A DNA stretch of 64,000 nucleotides from the NCBI GenBank assembly GCA_963082875.1, contig OY720101.1:13663671-13727670 (forward strand), given 5' to 3'. Positions within the stretch are counted from its first letter, which is position 1, and the number at the start of each line of letters is the position of its first letter. The DNA is from Corella eumyota. Taxonomy: Eukaryota > Chordata > Ascidiacea > Phlebobranchia > Corellidae. Made by a program: the position numbers and the translations under genes. The notes beneath the pieces are model-generated. The model made no database searches. It had not been told where the DNA came from and saw only the letters and a list, made by a program, of their open reading frames with translations. Positions 21,501 through 31,290 of the stretch are shown here, piece by piece.

Positions 21501-24500
21501 ATTTTAAGGCACCACAGCATGAAAGCAGTGGGAATCAAACCCAGGACCTCAAATGAATATTTCAAATGCATTTTCCACGAAAATACCAAAGTTTCGCTTG
21601 AGTTTTGATATCATCATTTACCAAATAACATATTTTTACTAAAAATCAATTAAAATTTTTTATAATTTTACCTTTTTTTAGCAGTTGCCCTTTCTTTAGC
21701 ACACCAGGTTCATTTATAATAGCCCTGGATCCGATCTGGTCCGAAGCTGTTGCACGATTTAAAGTTTCGTAAATATCAACATGACATTGTCTGCTAATAT
21801 CAGTGGTCTTAGGCACTGCATAAGTTAAAGTTTGGCCCTCTACTATTTGCTCTATTTTGTAATGTTGAACAATTTCGTCAATACTAAAAAAAAGAATTAA
21901 AATAGAATTTTTTTTTCGATAAAATACCATTTTTATTTTTTTTGCCATTTTTTTTTCGTCAGCATTTTTAGAAAAAATTTAAGACAATATTTAGTTGTTT
22001 TTTAAACAGATAGTCATAAAAAATAGAGTTTAGTGGACAATATATAAATTTATATGTCCAATTTAAAGGCATATAAATTAGATAAAAAATTGATTTGTGA
22101 TGCGCTATTAAATTTTCGCAGGCAAATATTAGTTGAGAGTGACCATATTACAACAATTAAAAATCATAGGGTTTGCTATCTTCTAGATAATAAAATAATA
22201 TATGATAATAACATATGATAATAAAATAATAAACAAATTAATTAAGTTTTAATTACTTCCTGAAAAAAAATGTTTTTAAAAATGTTTTGATATTAAGTAT
22301 ATATATCAAAAAAATAAAAATAAGAACTTTATAAAAATTTTTCTTAATTAAATTATGTTGTTTTAAATAAAATATATTAATGTAAGTATTCCATAACATT
22401 GAATATGGTATAAAAATAAATGCTATGAATAAAAATGACTCATAAATTAATATAACATTAAAAAAGACAATAACATAAAGTAGGCCTAGTATAATGTTAT
22501 ATATACAATAACAAAATTTAAAAAATAAACAGTTTTAACTATTAATTATAATGATAAACTAGTCAATAGCCCACCCTATAGTCTGCATTTTAATTGTTGT
22601 AATATGGTCACAACTTTCAACTAATATTTGCCAGTGATAATTTACCCATATATATATATATATATATATATGTATAGAAATTGTCCAATAAGCTTTATTA
22701 TATTATTGATATATTAATAAAAATAAAAATACAATAATGTGGTAAACCAGTCATGGGGTCAAACTACAATCTGAAAGGTTTCAGGTTCAAGCCGCACCAA
22801 TGCCATACTATTCGCTCTTGAGCCCAGCGTTGGCAGATAGTTCAAACACAACAAGGAGTTTTGGGTTTGAGCCGCATCAATGCCACACTATTCGGCCTTA
22901 AGCCCAGCGTTTACGGATAGCTCAAACAGGTCACAACAGCACACCCTCACCCGGTAAAAATATCAAAAACCTATTTCCTTAAGGGGATAGAAAAAAAATA
23001 AAAAATAAATTTATGATTTTTTTACCTTTCATATGATCTTCCACCCATTTCAAATCTACCGTAAGTTTTGTGATGAATTTTAAATCTTTGAATATTTAAT
23101 TTAGTGAAGAAATAAAGAACGTAATCTCCTGGAGTAGAATCACTTTCACGAATCAAATAACTCCCATTTAAATTGACTACAAAAAAATTCAAAATAATTT
23201 TTAAAGTTTATAAAAAAAATTAATTAATTAAAAAAAAAATGAAGCTTAATTTCTAGAGGTCTCCAGTTTAAAACCCAACCAAGGAATATTAAAACTGATA
23301 TTTTTTCGTGGATTTAATCCCCACTGCTCTCATGCTGCAGCGCCCCTAAGTAAGGTGCTATAAACAGCATGAACTCCTACTGAGCCAGCACTTAATCAGT
23401 AGCTTAAATATCAGCAATTATAATCTATAATATCCCAAACTGCCACAGGCAACTCGAGACTGGGTCGGAGTAGCTGATGTTACTCTATGTTTAAGTCGCG
23501 CATTCAACCTTCTCACATCAAGAATAAAAATATATATACAAAAAAAATAAAAAAAATATCAAACTAACCAGCTGAAAGTAAACTGTAAGCTTGGTCTTTA
23601 CTTATATTCCCATGAAACCATTCTTTTCCTTCATGTGGATCTACATCATGATCTATTTCACGAACTAATCCTAAAAATTAAAATTTTAAGTTATTCTGTC
23701 AGATTAAATACTATATAACTTTATATGCAATGATTATTGTATTATGTGTTTTATGAAGATGCAAGGGCCTGAGTTTGATTCCAACTGCTTCCGCTTTGTA
23801 GAAATTTAAGGTGGCAATTTAACCAGTGGTCCTGGGTTTGATTTCCGCTGCTTTCAGTTTCCAGCATTTCTAAGTAACATTTAAACCTATGGTCCTGGGT
23901 TTGATTCCCACTGCTTCTACGTTGTAGCATTTTTAGGTAAGACTTGAAACTGGGCCCTTGGGTTCGATTCCTACTGCTTCCACATGGTTAAGTTCTTTAA
24001 AAGCCTTTTAAACTTGTGATCCTAAGTTAGATTCCCGCTGCCTATAATAAATCTTTGCCAAAAAGTCTAAGTAACATCGGACTTCTAAAAAAACTTTTTT
24101 TTTAAACAAATTAATGGTTTCACTTACCCCTAAATACACAACCGCTCTCATTTGTCCTTATCAAAGTCACCCACATCCAATCCCCTTCCATGTCATTATG
24201 AACTATAAAAATATCGTCCTTCTCAAACCTAAAAAAAAATTTTTCAGAAAAATTTGTAAAAATCACCAAAAAAAATAATTCTTTAAAAGTTGTATATATA
24301 TCTTGATCCTCGATGTGGGAAAGTCGAATGTGCAACATAAACATAGAGTAACATCATATACTCCGACCCAGTTTCGAATTAACTGTGGCGTTTGGGATAT
24401 TATAGATTATAATTGCCCGATAATGAGGCTGCTGATCAAGTGTTGGCTTAGCATTTGTTCACACTGTTTAAAGCACCTTACTCAAGGGCGCTACAGCATG

Positions 24501-27179
24501 AGATCAGTGGTGATTGAACCCACAACCTTATGTGTGGTGTAGCAAGTGTTCTTACCACTACACCAGGCTGCCGGTGTTAATTAATATATATACACACAAT
24601 ATTAGATACGCAACGATCATGAACTTGCTATATGTGTATTACCATCTTTAGTTAAGCATAAGATAACTAAATTAAACTTAATATAATAAGGTCAATAACA
24701 TTTATATCTTGTTAATTTTATATAGTAATCATGTTAATGTTATGTCTTACATGTTATTTATTAGGAAATAAAAGTAAATAAATCTTATATTTAAACATTT
24801 CTACTGGTTGTTATACATAAGCAGGCAAATCCAATAAAATAATCATGAGACAATTGTATAAATATTAAATTTTTGATATTAAAATGGGCTTCTTAATTAC
24901 ATTTAAAAATGATTTAAAATTGTGGCAACAATTAAAAATTTATATCATGTTTTTTGTTACGAAAGTTATTAAAATATATTTATTGAAAAAAATTTTCAAA
25001 TTAAAAGTTCGAAATTCGTTAAAAAAATAATTGGAAAAAATCTAATAAAAATACCCCCTTCTAATTAAAACAAAACAAAACAATTACTAAATAAACTGAT
25101 AACATTAAACTAAAACAATATTAAAAATGTAATTTAAAATTGCAACTACTTAAAAAATATTTGAATTGATTTAAATAAAAACTTAAACTTACGTTAACTC
25201 ATCGTTATCAGCATCAGGGACAGTTTGGTATGGAAGGATTGCTTTCACCCTTCTTCTGTCATCAACAGGCTCTGGTGGGGCAACAGGGTACTTTAAAATT
25301 TCACCCTGAATGCAAATGAAATATTTTTAAAATTATTACCAAAAAAAACAAAATTTTAAATATAAAAAAAATTGAAATATATATAAAACAGATAGGTTAT
25401 ATATACATGAATGTATTTATGTCTTTATTACTAGCATTTTAATTAGGCAAAATCTTGATTAAAATGACCTACCTCCAATAAACATGAATGATGAGTATAA
25501 TAAGAAACCAAATTATCCAAAGATGTAAATTGTCGTCCACCGATGTAAAAATCACCACAAACAGAAATTATCCTAAAAACAATAAATTTATTTTTACTAA
25601 AAAAATATTTTTAACCCATTTAAAGAACCCTTTGTTAAAGTGCTGTTGATATTTATTTCCAATGGTTCAAAAAATTAATCGGCAGATTAATTATCAGGCA
25701 ATTATAATCAATATTATCCTAAAAATATGTAAGCTGTGAAGTCAGTCTTTTTTATATTTATTTATCCTCGATGTGGGAAGGTTTACTTTACAGCCTAAAC
25801 ATAAAGTAACATTTGTTACCTCGATTTAGTCTCAAGTTAATTTTGCATGTTTGGGATATTATAGATTATAATTGCACGGTACTCAAGGGCACTATTATGA
25901 GATCAGTAGGGATCAAACCCATGACCTCATATGGTGTAGCAAGTGTTTTTACCACTACACCACGCTGCCGGTTTTCTTATTTTTAAAATAATTAAAATTA
26001 CCTAAAATGTGTTGTCCCACTGTTTCCGCTCAGAAAAGACAAAACATACGATCCAGATTTTCGTTCACTTTCTCTCACCAAATAACAACCAGCAATATTT
26101 TTCTCCATCAATCTTTCTTCAGCTAATCTTCTATCTAATCTTCCATGATACCAACTGTGCAAAAAAAAAAAAAAAAATTTAAATTAGAAATAAAGTTTCA
26201 TGTTTTGTTAGAAATACTGACAGCTTGGTGCAGAAGTAATAACAACTGGCTTTACTACATAAGGTCCTAAGTTTGATCCCTAATGCTTTCAAGCTGTAGT
26301 GCCTAAATCAAGGCATTTTTAACAGTACAACTTTAGTCAAGCCAATTATCTATTAGCAGATTAATTATCATGCAGATATAATTTATAATATCCCAAGCTT
26401 CCAAAGTTAACTTAAGAATGGGTCAGGGTAACTGATGTTACTCTATGTTTAGGTAGTAAAGTCAACCTTCCCACATCGGAGATAAATAAATTTAAAAAAT
26501 TTATTTGATTGGAAATCAAAATTTAGACTGCACAGACCAAAATTTTCCTTACAATTGTTTAGCAGGAGTCTCAAAATGATCGCCATCAATTGAGAATTCT
26601 TGTGATCCACTCATCATAGCAACCAACTCATCTTCATGAACATCAGCGTGATCGTACGACGTCTCGTACGAGTTATCCTCAAACGCCATGTTAGGTAAGT
26701 GCTGAGGGTGCCACATATTCTAGAACAAAATTAATTGATTGTAATATAATTCTAGTAATAATCTACCAATAAGCAGTCACTTTAAATACCTATAGTCTGA
26801 TAGTGGGATTTGAGGCAAGCTGGGTATTAGATTGAGCTAATTTATATAATGTATATGGTCAACTCAAATGCCAGACAATCTGAGCATATTTCTAATTAAG
26901 CTAATTCTAAGCCCACTATGGGTTTTCAAATACCCCTAATAAATGGGAGTTAACTTTATTTTAACACCCCCCAAAATAACAGCCATATTTTGCCCTATTT
27001 TTCTACTAGCAGGAGCCCACAATTTAAATTGCGTCAGTAATATAGTCCTAAATCATTAACTAACAATTTTTTAAAGGCTTTAACTTAAAATTACTTTTTA
27101 CTTAAATAAAATAACGTCTTGGCCTTTTTAATTAAGTATAGTTTATCTAAATTACCTGTTGTTGAAATTGCGAAGCCAT
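14770..27179 (-). CDS. RASA1: RASA1 / p120 RasGAP, 22 exons, 956 residues
   Basis: Cytosolic GTPase-activating protein that switches off Ras downstream of tyrosine kinases. Exons: 27179-27156, 26719-26553, 26154-26002, 25572-25473, 25305-25193, 24228-24128, 23670-23569, 23176-23026, 21883-21672, 21268-21097, 20717-20633, 19743-19666, 19481-19324, 19259-19128, 19051-18904, 18508-18401, 17826-17632, 16952-16744, 16265-16142, 15774-15649, 15333-15208, 14856-14770. The lengths sum to 957 whole codons. Domain order SH2, SH3, SH2, PH, C2, RasGAP matches vertebrate RASA1. The arginine finger lies in LFRATTLASTLMEQYM (about R693) and the FLR motif in GFMFLRLICPAIINP. The long low-complexity N-terminus of vertebrate RASA1 is absent: the protein starts MASQFQQQ about 55 residues before the first SH2. 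Nearly every large intron carries a SINE-A copy. Confidence 0.97.
14890..15155 (+). mobile_element. SINE-A copy, full length
   Basis: Head attatggtgtagtggttaaa, B box aggttcgatccccactgctc, end cttcccacatcaaagataaa. Intron between RASA1 exons 21 and 22. Confidence 0.85.
15430..15616 (+). repeat. repeat family X, full length
   Basis: Best reference copy: starts gatagcctgcgctatggtca, contains gttgtaatatggtcacaact and caccacaaatggcagttt, and ends at the (TA)n/aagctttattatata tail. Intron between RASA1 exons 20 and 21, directly beside exon 20. Confidence 0.65.
15832..16095 (-). mobile_element. SINE-A copy with internal partial duplication
   Basis: The tgcctttggcagttt block occurs twice (near 15,910 and 15,932), followed by an A-run. 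The end carries gtgggaattaaacccaagac. Intron between RASA1 exons 19 and 20. Confidence 0.8.
16381..16650 (-). mobile_element. SINE-A copy, full length, reverse
   Basis: From ttcttcaatgtgggaggggc to aagtgttctaactactacac, with ggaatccaaccctagacctc as B-box complement. Intron between RASA1 exons 18 and 19. Confidence 0.85.
17015..17190 (+). mobile_element. SINE-A copy, degraded
   Basis: The head is reduced to ttaggccttagacttgattc; the end gtcggccttcccacatcaat is clear. Same intron as the next copy (RASA1 exons 17-18). Confidence 0.55.
17270..17540 (+). mobile_element. SINE-A copy, full length
   Basis: Head ggcagcatgtgtggtggtta, B box aagttcaatcccaactgctc, end gaccttcccacatcgagact. Intron between RASA1 exons 17 and 18. 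Confidence 0.85.
17840..18265. repeat. tandem aagggtaaaattgggta-type repeat
   Basis: Units of about 20-26 bp built from aataagggtaaaattgggta, running most of the intron between RASA1 exons 16 and 17. The minus strand is open and reads FTQLYPYF-like strings, which is a repeat by-product. Confidence 0.85.
18630..18850 (-). mobile_element. SINE-A copy, reverse
   Basis: Starts ttatccctaatgtaaaaagg, contains ctcaagggcgctacagcatg and ends at gggaatcgacccagaaccat; the last part of the head is missing. Intron between RASA1 exons 15 and 16. Confidence 0.8.
18904..19743 (-). CDS. RASA1: RASA1 exons 12-15: PH end, C2 domain
   Basis: EWMNLLRANCAK ends the PH domain. The C2 domain runs through SVQITVESAHKLVSRLSCRP, VKEGLKPVWSEEFFF and IPPDVDSFTIGVHN, and ends near SIRIRARYCNEL just before the GAP domain. 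Confidence 0.92.
19770..20042 (-). mobile_element. SINE-A copy, full length, reverse
   Basis: Starts ttatcctcaatgtaagaagg and ends agtgttataaccattacact. It forms an inverted pair with the copy at 20,250 in the intron between RASA1 exons 11 and 12. Confidence 0.85.
20250..20515 (+). mobile_element. SINE-A copy, full length
   Basis: Head cagcagcgtggtgttgtggt, B box tgggttaaatccccactgct, end aaccttctcgcatcaaagat. Only about 210 bp from its inverted partner. Confidence 0.85.
20633..21883 (-). CDS. RASA1: RASA1 exons 9-11: SH2 end and PH domain
   Basis: Exon 9 closes the second SH2 and begins the PH domain (GVLKKGQLLKKG). Exon 10 has NKKWKSMFFVLHGEKQHLYF and PKGLIDLSYGAVYPVHES. Exon 11 has CFQVVIRALSE and FCAESADIAQ, matching the vertebrate PH domain segment by segment. 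Confidence 0.92.
21326..21552 (-). mobile_element. SINE-A copy, reverse, head end lost
   Basis: Starts ttatcctcgatttcagaaga and ends gtgggaatcaaacccaggac. Intron between RASA1 exons 9 and 10. Confidence 0.8.
22025..22200 (-). repeat. repeat family X, reverse
   Basis: TA tail first, then gatttgtgatgcgctatt, gaccatattacaacaattaa and catagggtttgctatctt. It forms an inverted pair with the copy at 22,555 in the intron between RASA1 exons 8 and 9. Confidence 0.6.
22555..22705 (+). repeat. repeat family X
   Basis: aactagtcaatagcccaccc start, gttgtaatatggtcacaact, gataatttaccca, then a (TA)n run at about 22,650-22,672. The caccacaaatgg block is missing. Confidence 0.6.
22735..22985 (+). mobile_element. 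SINE-B (second tRNA-like family), dimer-like
   Basis: Two similar halves, each with a B-box-like ggtttgagccgc or ggttcaagccgc, ccacactattcg and gcccagcgtt. It ends with gatagctcaaacaggtcaca, the reverse complement of the start of the copy at 50,700. Intron between RASA1 exons 8 and 9. Confidence 0.65.
23026..23670 (-). CDS. RASA1: RASA1 exons 7-8: second SH2 domain
   Basis: EWFHGNISKDQAYSLL followed by GSYLIRESDSTPGDYVLYFF and a GGRSY end. The domain continues into exon 9 (DEIVQHYKIEQIVEG). Confidence 0.94.
23312..23525 (+). mobile_element. SINE-A copy, head truncated
   Basis: Begins inside the head at gatttaatccccactgctct; the body gagactgggtcggagtagct and end aaccttctcacatca are intact. 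Intron between RASA1 exons 7 and 8. Confidence 0.8.
23755..24060 (+). repeat. tandem array of tRNA B-box-like segments
   Basis: Four or five units of about 70-80 bp, each centred on cctgggtttgattcccactg or a variant and followed by cttccac-gttgtagcatttt and aagtaa. Each unit looks like a SINE head piece. Intron between RASA1 exons 6 and 7. Confidence 0.7.
24128..25305 (-). CDS. RASA1: RASA1 exons 5-6: SH3 domain
   Basis: KYPVAPPEPVDDRRRVKAIL leads into the SH3 fold, with FEKDDIFIVHNDMEGDWMWV in exon 6. It closely follows vertebrate RASA1 (FIVHNELEDGWMWV). The intron between the exons is about 1 kb and carries a SINE-A copy. Confidence 0.93.
24303..24572 (-). mobile_element. SINE-A copy, full length, reverse
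   Basis: Starts gatcctcgatgtgggaaagt and ends cttaccactacaccaggctg. The 79-codon open frame over it is the antisense of the SINE and not a gene. Intron between RASA1 exons 5 and 6. Confidence 0.85.
25473..26154 (-). CDS. RASA1: RASA1 exons 3-4: first SH2 domain
   Basis: About residues 64-148: WYHGRLDRRLAEERL, then the phosphotyrosine-pocket motif CYLVRESERKSGSYVLSF, then CGDFYIGGRQFTSL. The FLVRES-type arginine is present, so phosphotyrosine binding should be intact. Confidence 0.95.
25764..25976 (-). mobile_element. SINE-A copy, reverse, internally deleted
   Basis: tttatcctcgatgtgggaag start and ttaccactacaccacgctgc end, but lacks the middle (gctgctgattaagtgctgg) block. A degraded plus-strand fragment lies just before it (25,670-25,760). 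Intron between RASA1 exons 3 and 4. Confidence 0.8.
26218..26492 (+). mobile_element. SINE-A copy, full length
   Basis: Head gacagcttggtgcagaagta, B box aagtttgatccctaatgctt, end aaccttcccacatcggagat. Intron between RASA1 exons 2 and 3. Confidence 0.83.
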
Positions 27180-28016
27180 TTTGATTCTAAAAATACATTT
27201 AGCACATTCAAACGATTAACTAAACTCGTTTTCCACAAGGAAATTATTAAATTTTGTCGAATCTATTCAGAAACTTATTTATATAATATATTAACCACGA
27301 TTTTGTTTTCTCTCTGTAAATTGATCTAATAATCAGCCGGAAAAATGTCGATTATGTCTTGACGAAAATGTGGTACAAAATGTTAGAATGCTGCCAAATT
27401 AAATTTAAAAAAACGTTTTTCCTTACATTAGCACTAATTTTAGAATTATTTTTTAAATAAAACTTAATTAATAGTATAAAAATTTTATTTATTTTGTTTT
27501 TAAGTTAATTTAAAGCATTCTCTTGGGATTATGAATAAGTAAATTTTCTTATAAATTGGAAGTACTTAAATTTACTGGCAAATTTTTTTCTACACTTTAT
27601 TCCTACGTTTGTTTATTTCTATTTGGTGGCGGGGAAATTATCTCACGTTTATGAAATGTAAAATAATTGTTAAAACTTGATATTTCTTTAAATATACTTA
27701 TATTTATTAAATAAAAATTGATTTTATTTGTGTGTAATATGATATTTCGTAGATTTTTACCTAAAAATTGGCGTTTAAACACTTTTTTTTACGTTTTTTG
27801 TATTATTTTGTCCTTCAAATTTTTTAAAAGTATTAATTGTTAATAAACTTATAAATACATCTTAAACTTGAAATTGTATTATTTTCCTTCTTTTTTAATT
27901 CACACTAGTTAAGCTAGACTCTTATTTTAATTTGTGCATTATTATTTTAATAACATATCCCATTTTTTTACAAAATTAACCAACAAATTTATCTTAGTAT
28001 ATTAATTAGATCAAAA
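27180..28016. promoter_or_regulatory. head-to-head intergenic region, RASA1 / ANAPC10
   Basis: About 840 bp between the divergent start codons of RASA1 (minus) and ANAPC10 (plus). AT-rich, no repeat copies, no open frame of note. It must hold both 5' UTRs and promoters, perhaps shared. I see no clear TATA or CpG island. Confidence 0.6.
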
Positions 28017-28622
28017 ATGAATGAAGAAAACATAACCGAAGAGCCAGAACCTACAAACTATTTAATAATCAACGATTTAAATGAACTATTACTCAAAGAA
28101 GGCTTGAAAGAAATAGGATCACAGGCTGTATGGTCTGTTTCTTCTTGCAAACAAGGACTGGGTGTAACCTTATTAAGGGACAATAATCTAGAAACTTATT
28201 GGCAATCCGACGGAACACAACCTCATATGGTTAACATCCAATTCCGGCAGAAAACGACAGTTCACAGCGTCGGTGTTTACACAGATTATAAATTAGATGA
28301 AAGCTATACACCAAGTCGGCTTTCTGTAAAGGTTGGTAATGATTTTAACGACCTACATGAGATCGATCTTGTCGACGTTTTAGAGCCTTCCGGTTGGGTG
28401 TGGATAAAATTAAACAACCAATCAAACCCTAAACCTGTCCGGACATTCATGGCGCAAATTTCGATTATTCAAAATCACCAAAATGGTCGTGACACACATT
28501 TAAGACAAATTAAGGTTTTTGCCTCTGCTAAAAACTCTATACCGTTGGCCTCTATTATAAGTGGTAAGGCATTGCCTAATTGGAATACTACTGAAGCTGG
28601 GATGTTTGCGACTATAAGATAA
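28017..28622 (+). CDS. ANAPC10: ANAPC10 / APC10 (DOC1), APC/C substrate co-receptor
   Basis: Single-exon gene of 201 codons (vertebrate protein 185). Subunit of the anaphase-promoting complex that, with CDC20 or CDH1, recognises D-box degrons. The DOC beta-sandwich covers about residues 22-170: GSQAVWSVSSCKQGLGV, LRDNNLETYWQSDGTQPH, NIQFRQKTTVHSVGVYTDYK, DESYTPSRLSVKVGN and THLRQIKVFA are family signatures. The protein ends ATIR, so the C-terminal Ile-Arg tail known to dock on CDC27/APC3 is kept. The N-terminal 15 residues are acidic and extra. The start is the first ATG, in an AAAATGA context. GTF2H2 follows on the same strand 146 bp later. Confidence 0.97.
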   Translation: MNEENITEEPEPTNYLIINDLNELLLKEGLKEIGSQAVWSVSSCKQGLGVTLLRDNNLETYWQSDGTQPHMVNIQFRQKTTVHSVGVYTDYKLDESYTPSRLSVKVGNDFNDLHEIDLVDVLEPSGWVWIKLNNQSNPKPVRTFMAQISIIQNHQNGRDTHLRQIKVFASAKNSIPLASIISGKALPNWNTTEAGMFATIR

Positions 28623-28768
28623 CCTAAACATTCACACAATATATGCATTATGGGATACATTACATTTTGAGATATAAAATACTACTTGTCTAATTTATTT
28701 AATGTTTTTTTTTCATAGGTCTTAAAAATAAATTTTAAAATTAAATTTTTAATAAAATCTTCCCTAAA
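28623..28768 (+). promoter_or_regulatory. short spacer between ANAPC10 and GTF2H2 with splice-acceptor-like site
   Basis: 146 bp. Contains atgtttttttttcatag (28,703-28,719), a strong polypyrimidine-AG acceptor with no obvious matching donor. It is followed by two AATAAA-like hexamers and then the GTF2H2 ATG. This could be a trans-splice acceptor of an operon or the 3' end of a 5' UTR intron. Confidence 0.5.
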
Positions 28769-29941
28769 ATGGAAGATGACAAAGCTTATAGATGGGAGGG
28801 AGACTATGAGAAGACTTGGGAAGCTCTTAAAGAAGATGAGAGTGGCTCCCTAAAGTCCAGCATCGAGAGAGAGATAGACAAAGCAAAAAGAAGAAGATTG
28901 TTAAGGAAAAAGGGGAATGTACGTCTCGGAATGATGCGGCATGTTTATGTGATTCTCGACATGTCTTTAGCGATGACAGAGCAAGATTTGAAACCGAACC
29001 GTGCTTTAGTAGCTCTAAATTTAATCCAAAATTTTGTGAATAACTTTTTCGATCAAAACCCGATAGCTCAGTTGGGGTTTATTACGACTAAATGTAAGCG
29101 TGCCGAAGTTCTAAGCCAAATGTCGGGCACATCACAGTATCACACGAATGCTCTTCAAAAATTGTACAAGGAAATTTTACACACGAACGCCAAGCAATGT
29201 CAGGGTGAGCCTTCGTTACAAAATTCACTTGAGACTGCAGAAAAATCGTTGAAAAATGTGCCAAGTCATACGAGTCGTGAAATCTTAATCATTATGGGCA
29301 GTTTAACAACATGTGACCCTGATTCGATACATACTACTATAGAAAATATGGTAAAGCAAAATATTCGATGTAGTGTTATTGGGTTATCGGCGGAAGTACA
29401 TATTTGTAAATACCTTGCAACGAAAACAGGGGGCACGTTTGGTGTTATACTTAACCAATCCCATTTTCAGGATATATTGAATGATCATATACAGCCTTCA
29501 AGTGAGGTTACAAGAGAATCTTCGTTAATTAGAATGGGCTTTCCAGCACATATTACAAAGCAACAATCTGGTAATATTTCAATGGAGCAATCCCAAAAAA
29601 CTTTTTCATCGGGTGGCTATTATTGCCCACAATGTAAAGCAAAATATACAGAACTACCTGTGCAATGCCTGCTATGCTCTTTAACTTTAGTTTCAGCACC
29701 ACACCTTGCTAGATCTTATTATCATTTATTTCCAATGCCTCAATTTATAGAAACAAAATCATTTTCCGAGGGACAGCAGTGTTATTCGTGTCTGACTATA
29801 CTTAGTCAAAACACGGACTCTACTTGTTATAAATGCGAGAAATGCAGTAAAATTAGTTGTCTTGATTGTAATTTGTTTATCCATGAAACTTTACATAGCT
29901 GCCCAGGTTGTATTAATTCAAATACTGATTTGTTTACTTGA
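28769..29941 (+). CDS. GTF2H2: GTF2H2, TFIIH subunit p44 (SSL1)
   Basis: Single-exon gene, 390 residues (vertebrate 395). p44 is a core TFIIH subunit that stimulates the XPD helicase in transcription and nucleotide excision repair. The N-terminus has the family motif YRWEGDYEKTWEALKEDESG. A vWA domain spans about 55-240 with HVYVILDMSLAM, SREILIIMGSLTTCDP and NIRCSVIGLSAE. A first zinc finger is YYCPQCKAKY ... VQCLLC, and a C-terminal C4 RING-like finger is QCYSCLT ... YKCEKCSK ... CLDCNLFIHETLHSCPGC. All expected cysteines are seen. It is one of two intronless genes in a region of intron-rich genes, and lies close behind ANAPC10. Confidence 0.97.
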   Translation: MEDDKAYRWEGDYEKTWEALKEDESGSLKSSIEREIDKAKRRRLLRKKGNVRLGMMRHVYVILDMSLAMTEQDLKPNRALVALNLIQNFVNNFFDQNPIAQLGFITTKCKRAEVLSQMSGTSQYHTNALQKLYKEILHTNAKQCQGEPSLQNSLETAEKSLKNVPSHTSREILIIMGSLTTCDPDSIHTTIENMVKQNIRCSVIGLSAEVHICKYLATKTGGTFGVILNQSHFQDILNDHIQPSSEVTRESSLIRMGFPAHITKQQSGNISMEQSQKTFSSGGYYCPQCKAKYTELPVQCLLCSLTLVSAPHLARSYYHLFPMPQFIETKSFSEGQQCYSCLTILSQNTDSTCYKCEKCSKISCLDCNLFIHETLHSCPGCINSNTDLFT

Positions 29942-30089
29942 GTTTAATGAAATTAATATGATGTTGCAATACAAACTTACTTATATTTTCCTGAGTAGTT
30001 AATGTTAAATATTAGAATATTATTGACCTTGTGGTATTGTTTGATTATTAACATGCCGATTAGTTTTTGGAGTAAGATAGTAATGTCTA

Positions 30090-30350
30090 TATAGCGTGGT
30101 GTAGTAGTCAGAACACTTCCTACACTACATGAGGTCCTGGGTTCCATCCCCATTGATCCAATGCTTATGTAAAGCACTATAAACAGTATGAACTTCTGCT
30201 GAGCCAGCACTTATTCAGCAGCTCAATTATTAGGCAATTATATTATCTAATATCCCAAACTGCCACAGGCAACTAGAGACTGGGTTAGGCTAACTGTGGT
30301 TACTCTATGTTTAGGCTGCACATTCGACTTTCCCACATCGGGGATAAAGG
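30090..30350 (+). mobile_element. SINE-A copy, full length
   Basis: Head gcgtggtgtagtagtcagaa, B box gggttccatccccattgatc, end gactttcccacatcggggat. About 150 bp after the GTF2H2 stop, so it may be in its 3' UTR. Confidence 0.85.
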
Positions 30351-31044
30351 AATATACAAAAAAAAGCATGTTACTATAAAAAATATGCCATATAATTAGT
30401 AAGATTTCGAACCTAGGACTTCATATGATAGTGTCTGACGTACTTATTTACTACACCATATTTTAAGTATAGTTGTCAGTTACTTTACGAGAATATTGGT
30501 CTATTTAAACCAATTTTTTAATAGGTTACGTTAATAAGGGTTAATTTCATTATTTTACTCGAAAAATAAAATTCTTGTCTTATTGTATTTCGTAAAACAC
30601 AAACTAGAATTTAATGTTTTTTTTCTATACTTTACAGATAATACATTAACACTGACAAGACATTTACAAATAATATGAAATAAATAATTTTCCTTCTTTT
30701 AAATGGCTTGAATTAATTTACAAAAAAAGGAAGAAAAAATTTGTACAAGAAAACAAATCAAAAAATAACCACCATTTTAAAAAGTGAAAAAAAAAACAGT
30801 TTAATTTATTAATTTTTGCAACATTTAAAAAATTAATATTTTGTATTTTCTTGATTGTCAATTGCTACATTATTATAAAACGATAATTAATTTTTTATAT
30901 GAACTTAATTTGAAATTAATTTTGAGAATTTTTTAGCTGGCAAGCATAATAGGTCAATTTTCTTCATAATATTTTATCATAAATATATGAAATATTTGCA
31001 GTTAGGTTAGAGTGTTGTGAGGTAGCTTGAAATTTACTTAAGTT

Positions 31045-31290
31045 TTTTTTATTTCATTTTTTTGATTTTTTACCCCATAAAATTTCATTAAAGTTACCCA
31101 AAACAGTTTCAAGAAAGGGTACAGTATTAAATGGGGCAGGGCAATTAAGGAAAACCCCTTGTTTTAGGGGGGGACTTCATTAAAAATCAAAAATTTTTTA
31201 AAAAAGTTACCCTACCCATTAAGTTTTACAAAAGGGTACAGTATCACATTTAGGGAAAACCCCTTGTTTTAGGGGGTAAGTCTTTAAGGG
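31045..31290. repeat. imperfect tandem duplication, about 115-bp unit
   Basis: Two units, each with agttaccc, aaagggtacagtat and ggaaaaccccttgttttagg. The palindrome-like ccccttgttttagggg occurs in both. Confidence 0.75.

Noticed and set aside
24303-24542. Plus-strand frame of 79 codons
   Set aside because: It lies entirely within a reverse SINE-A copy.
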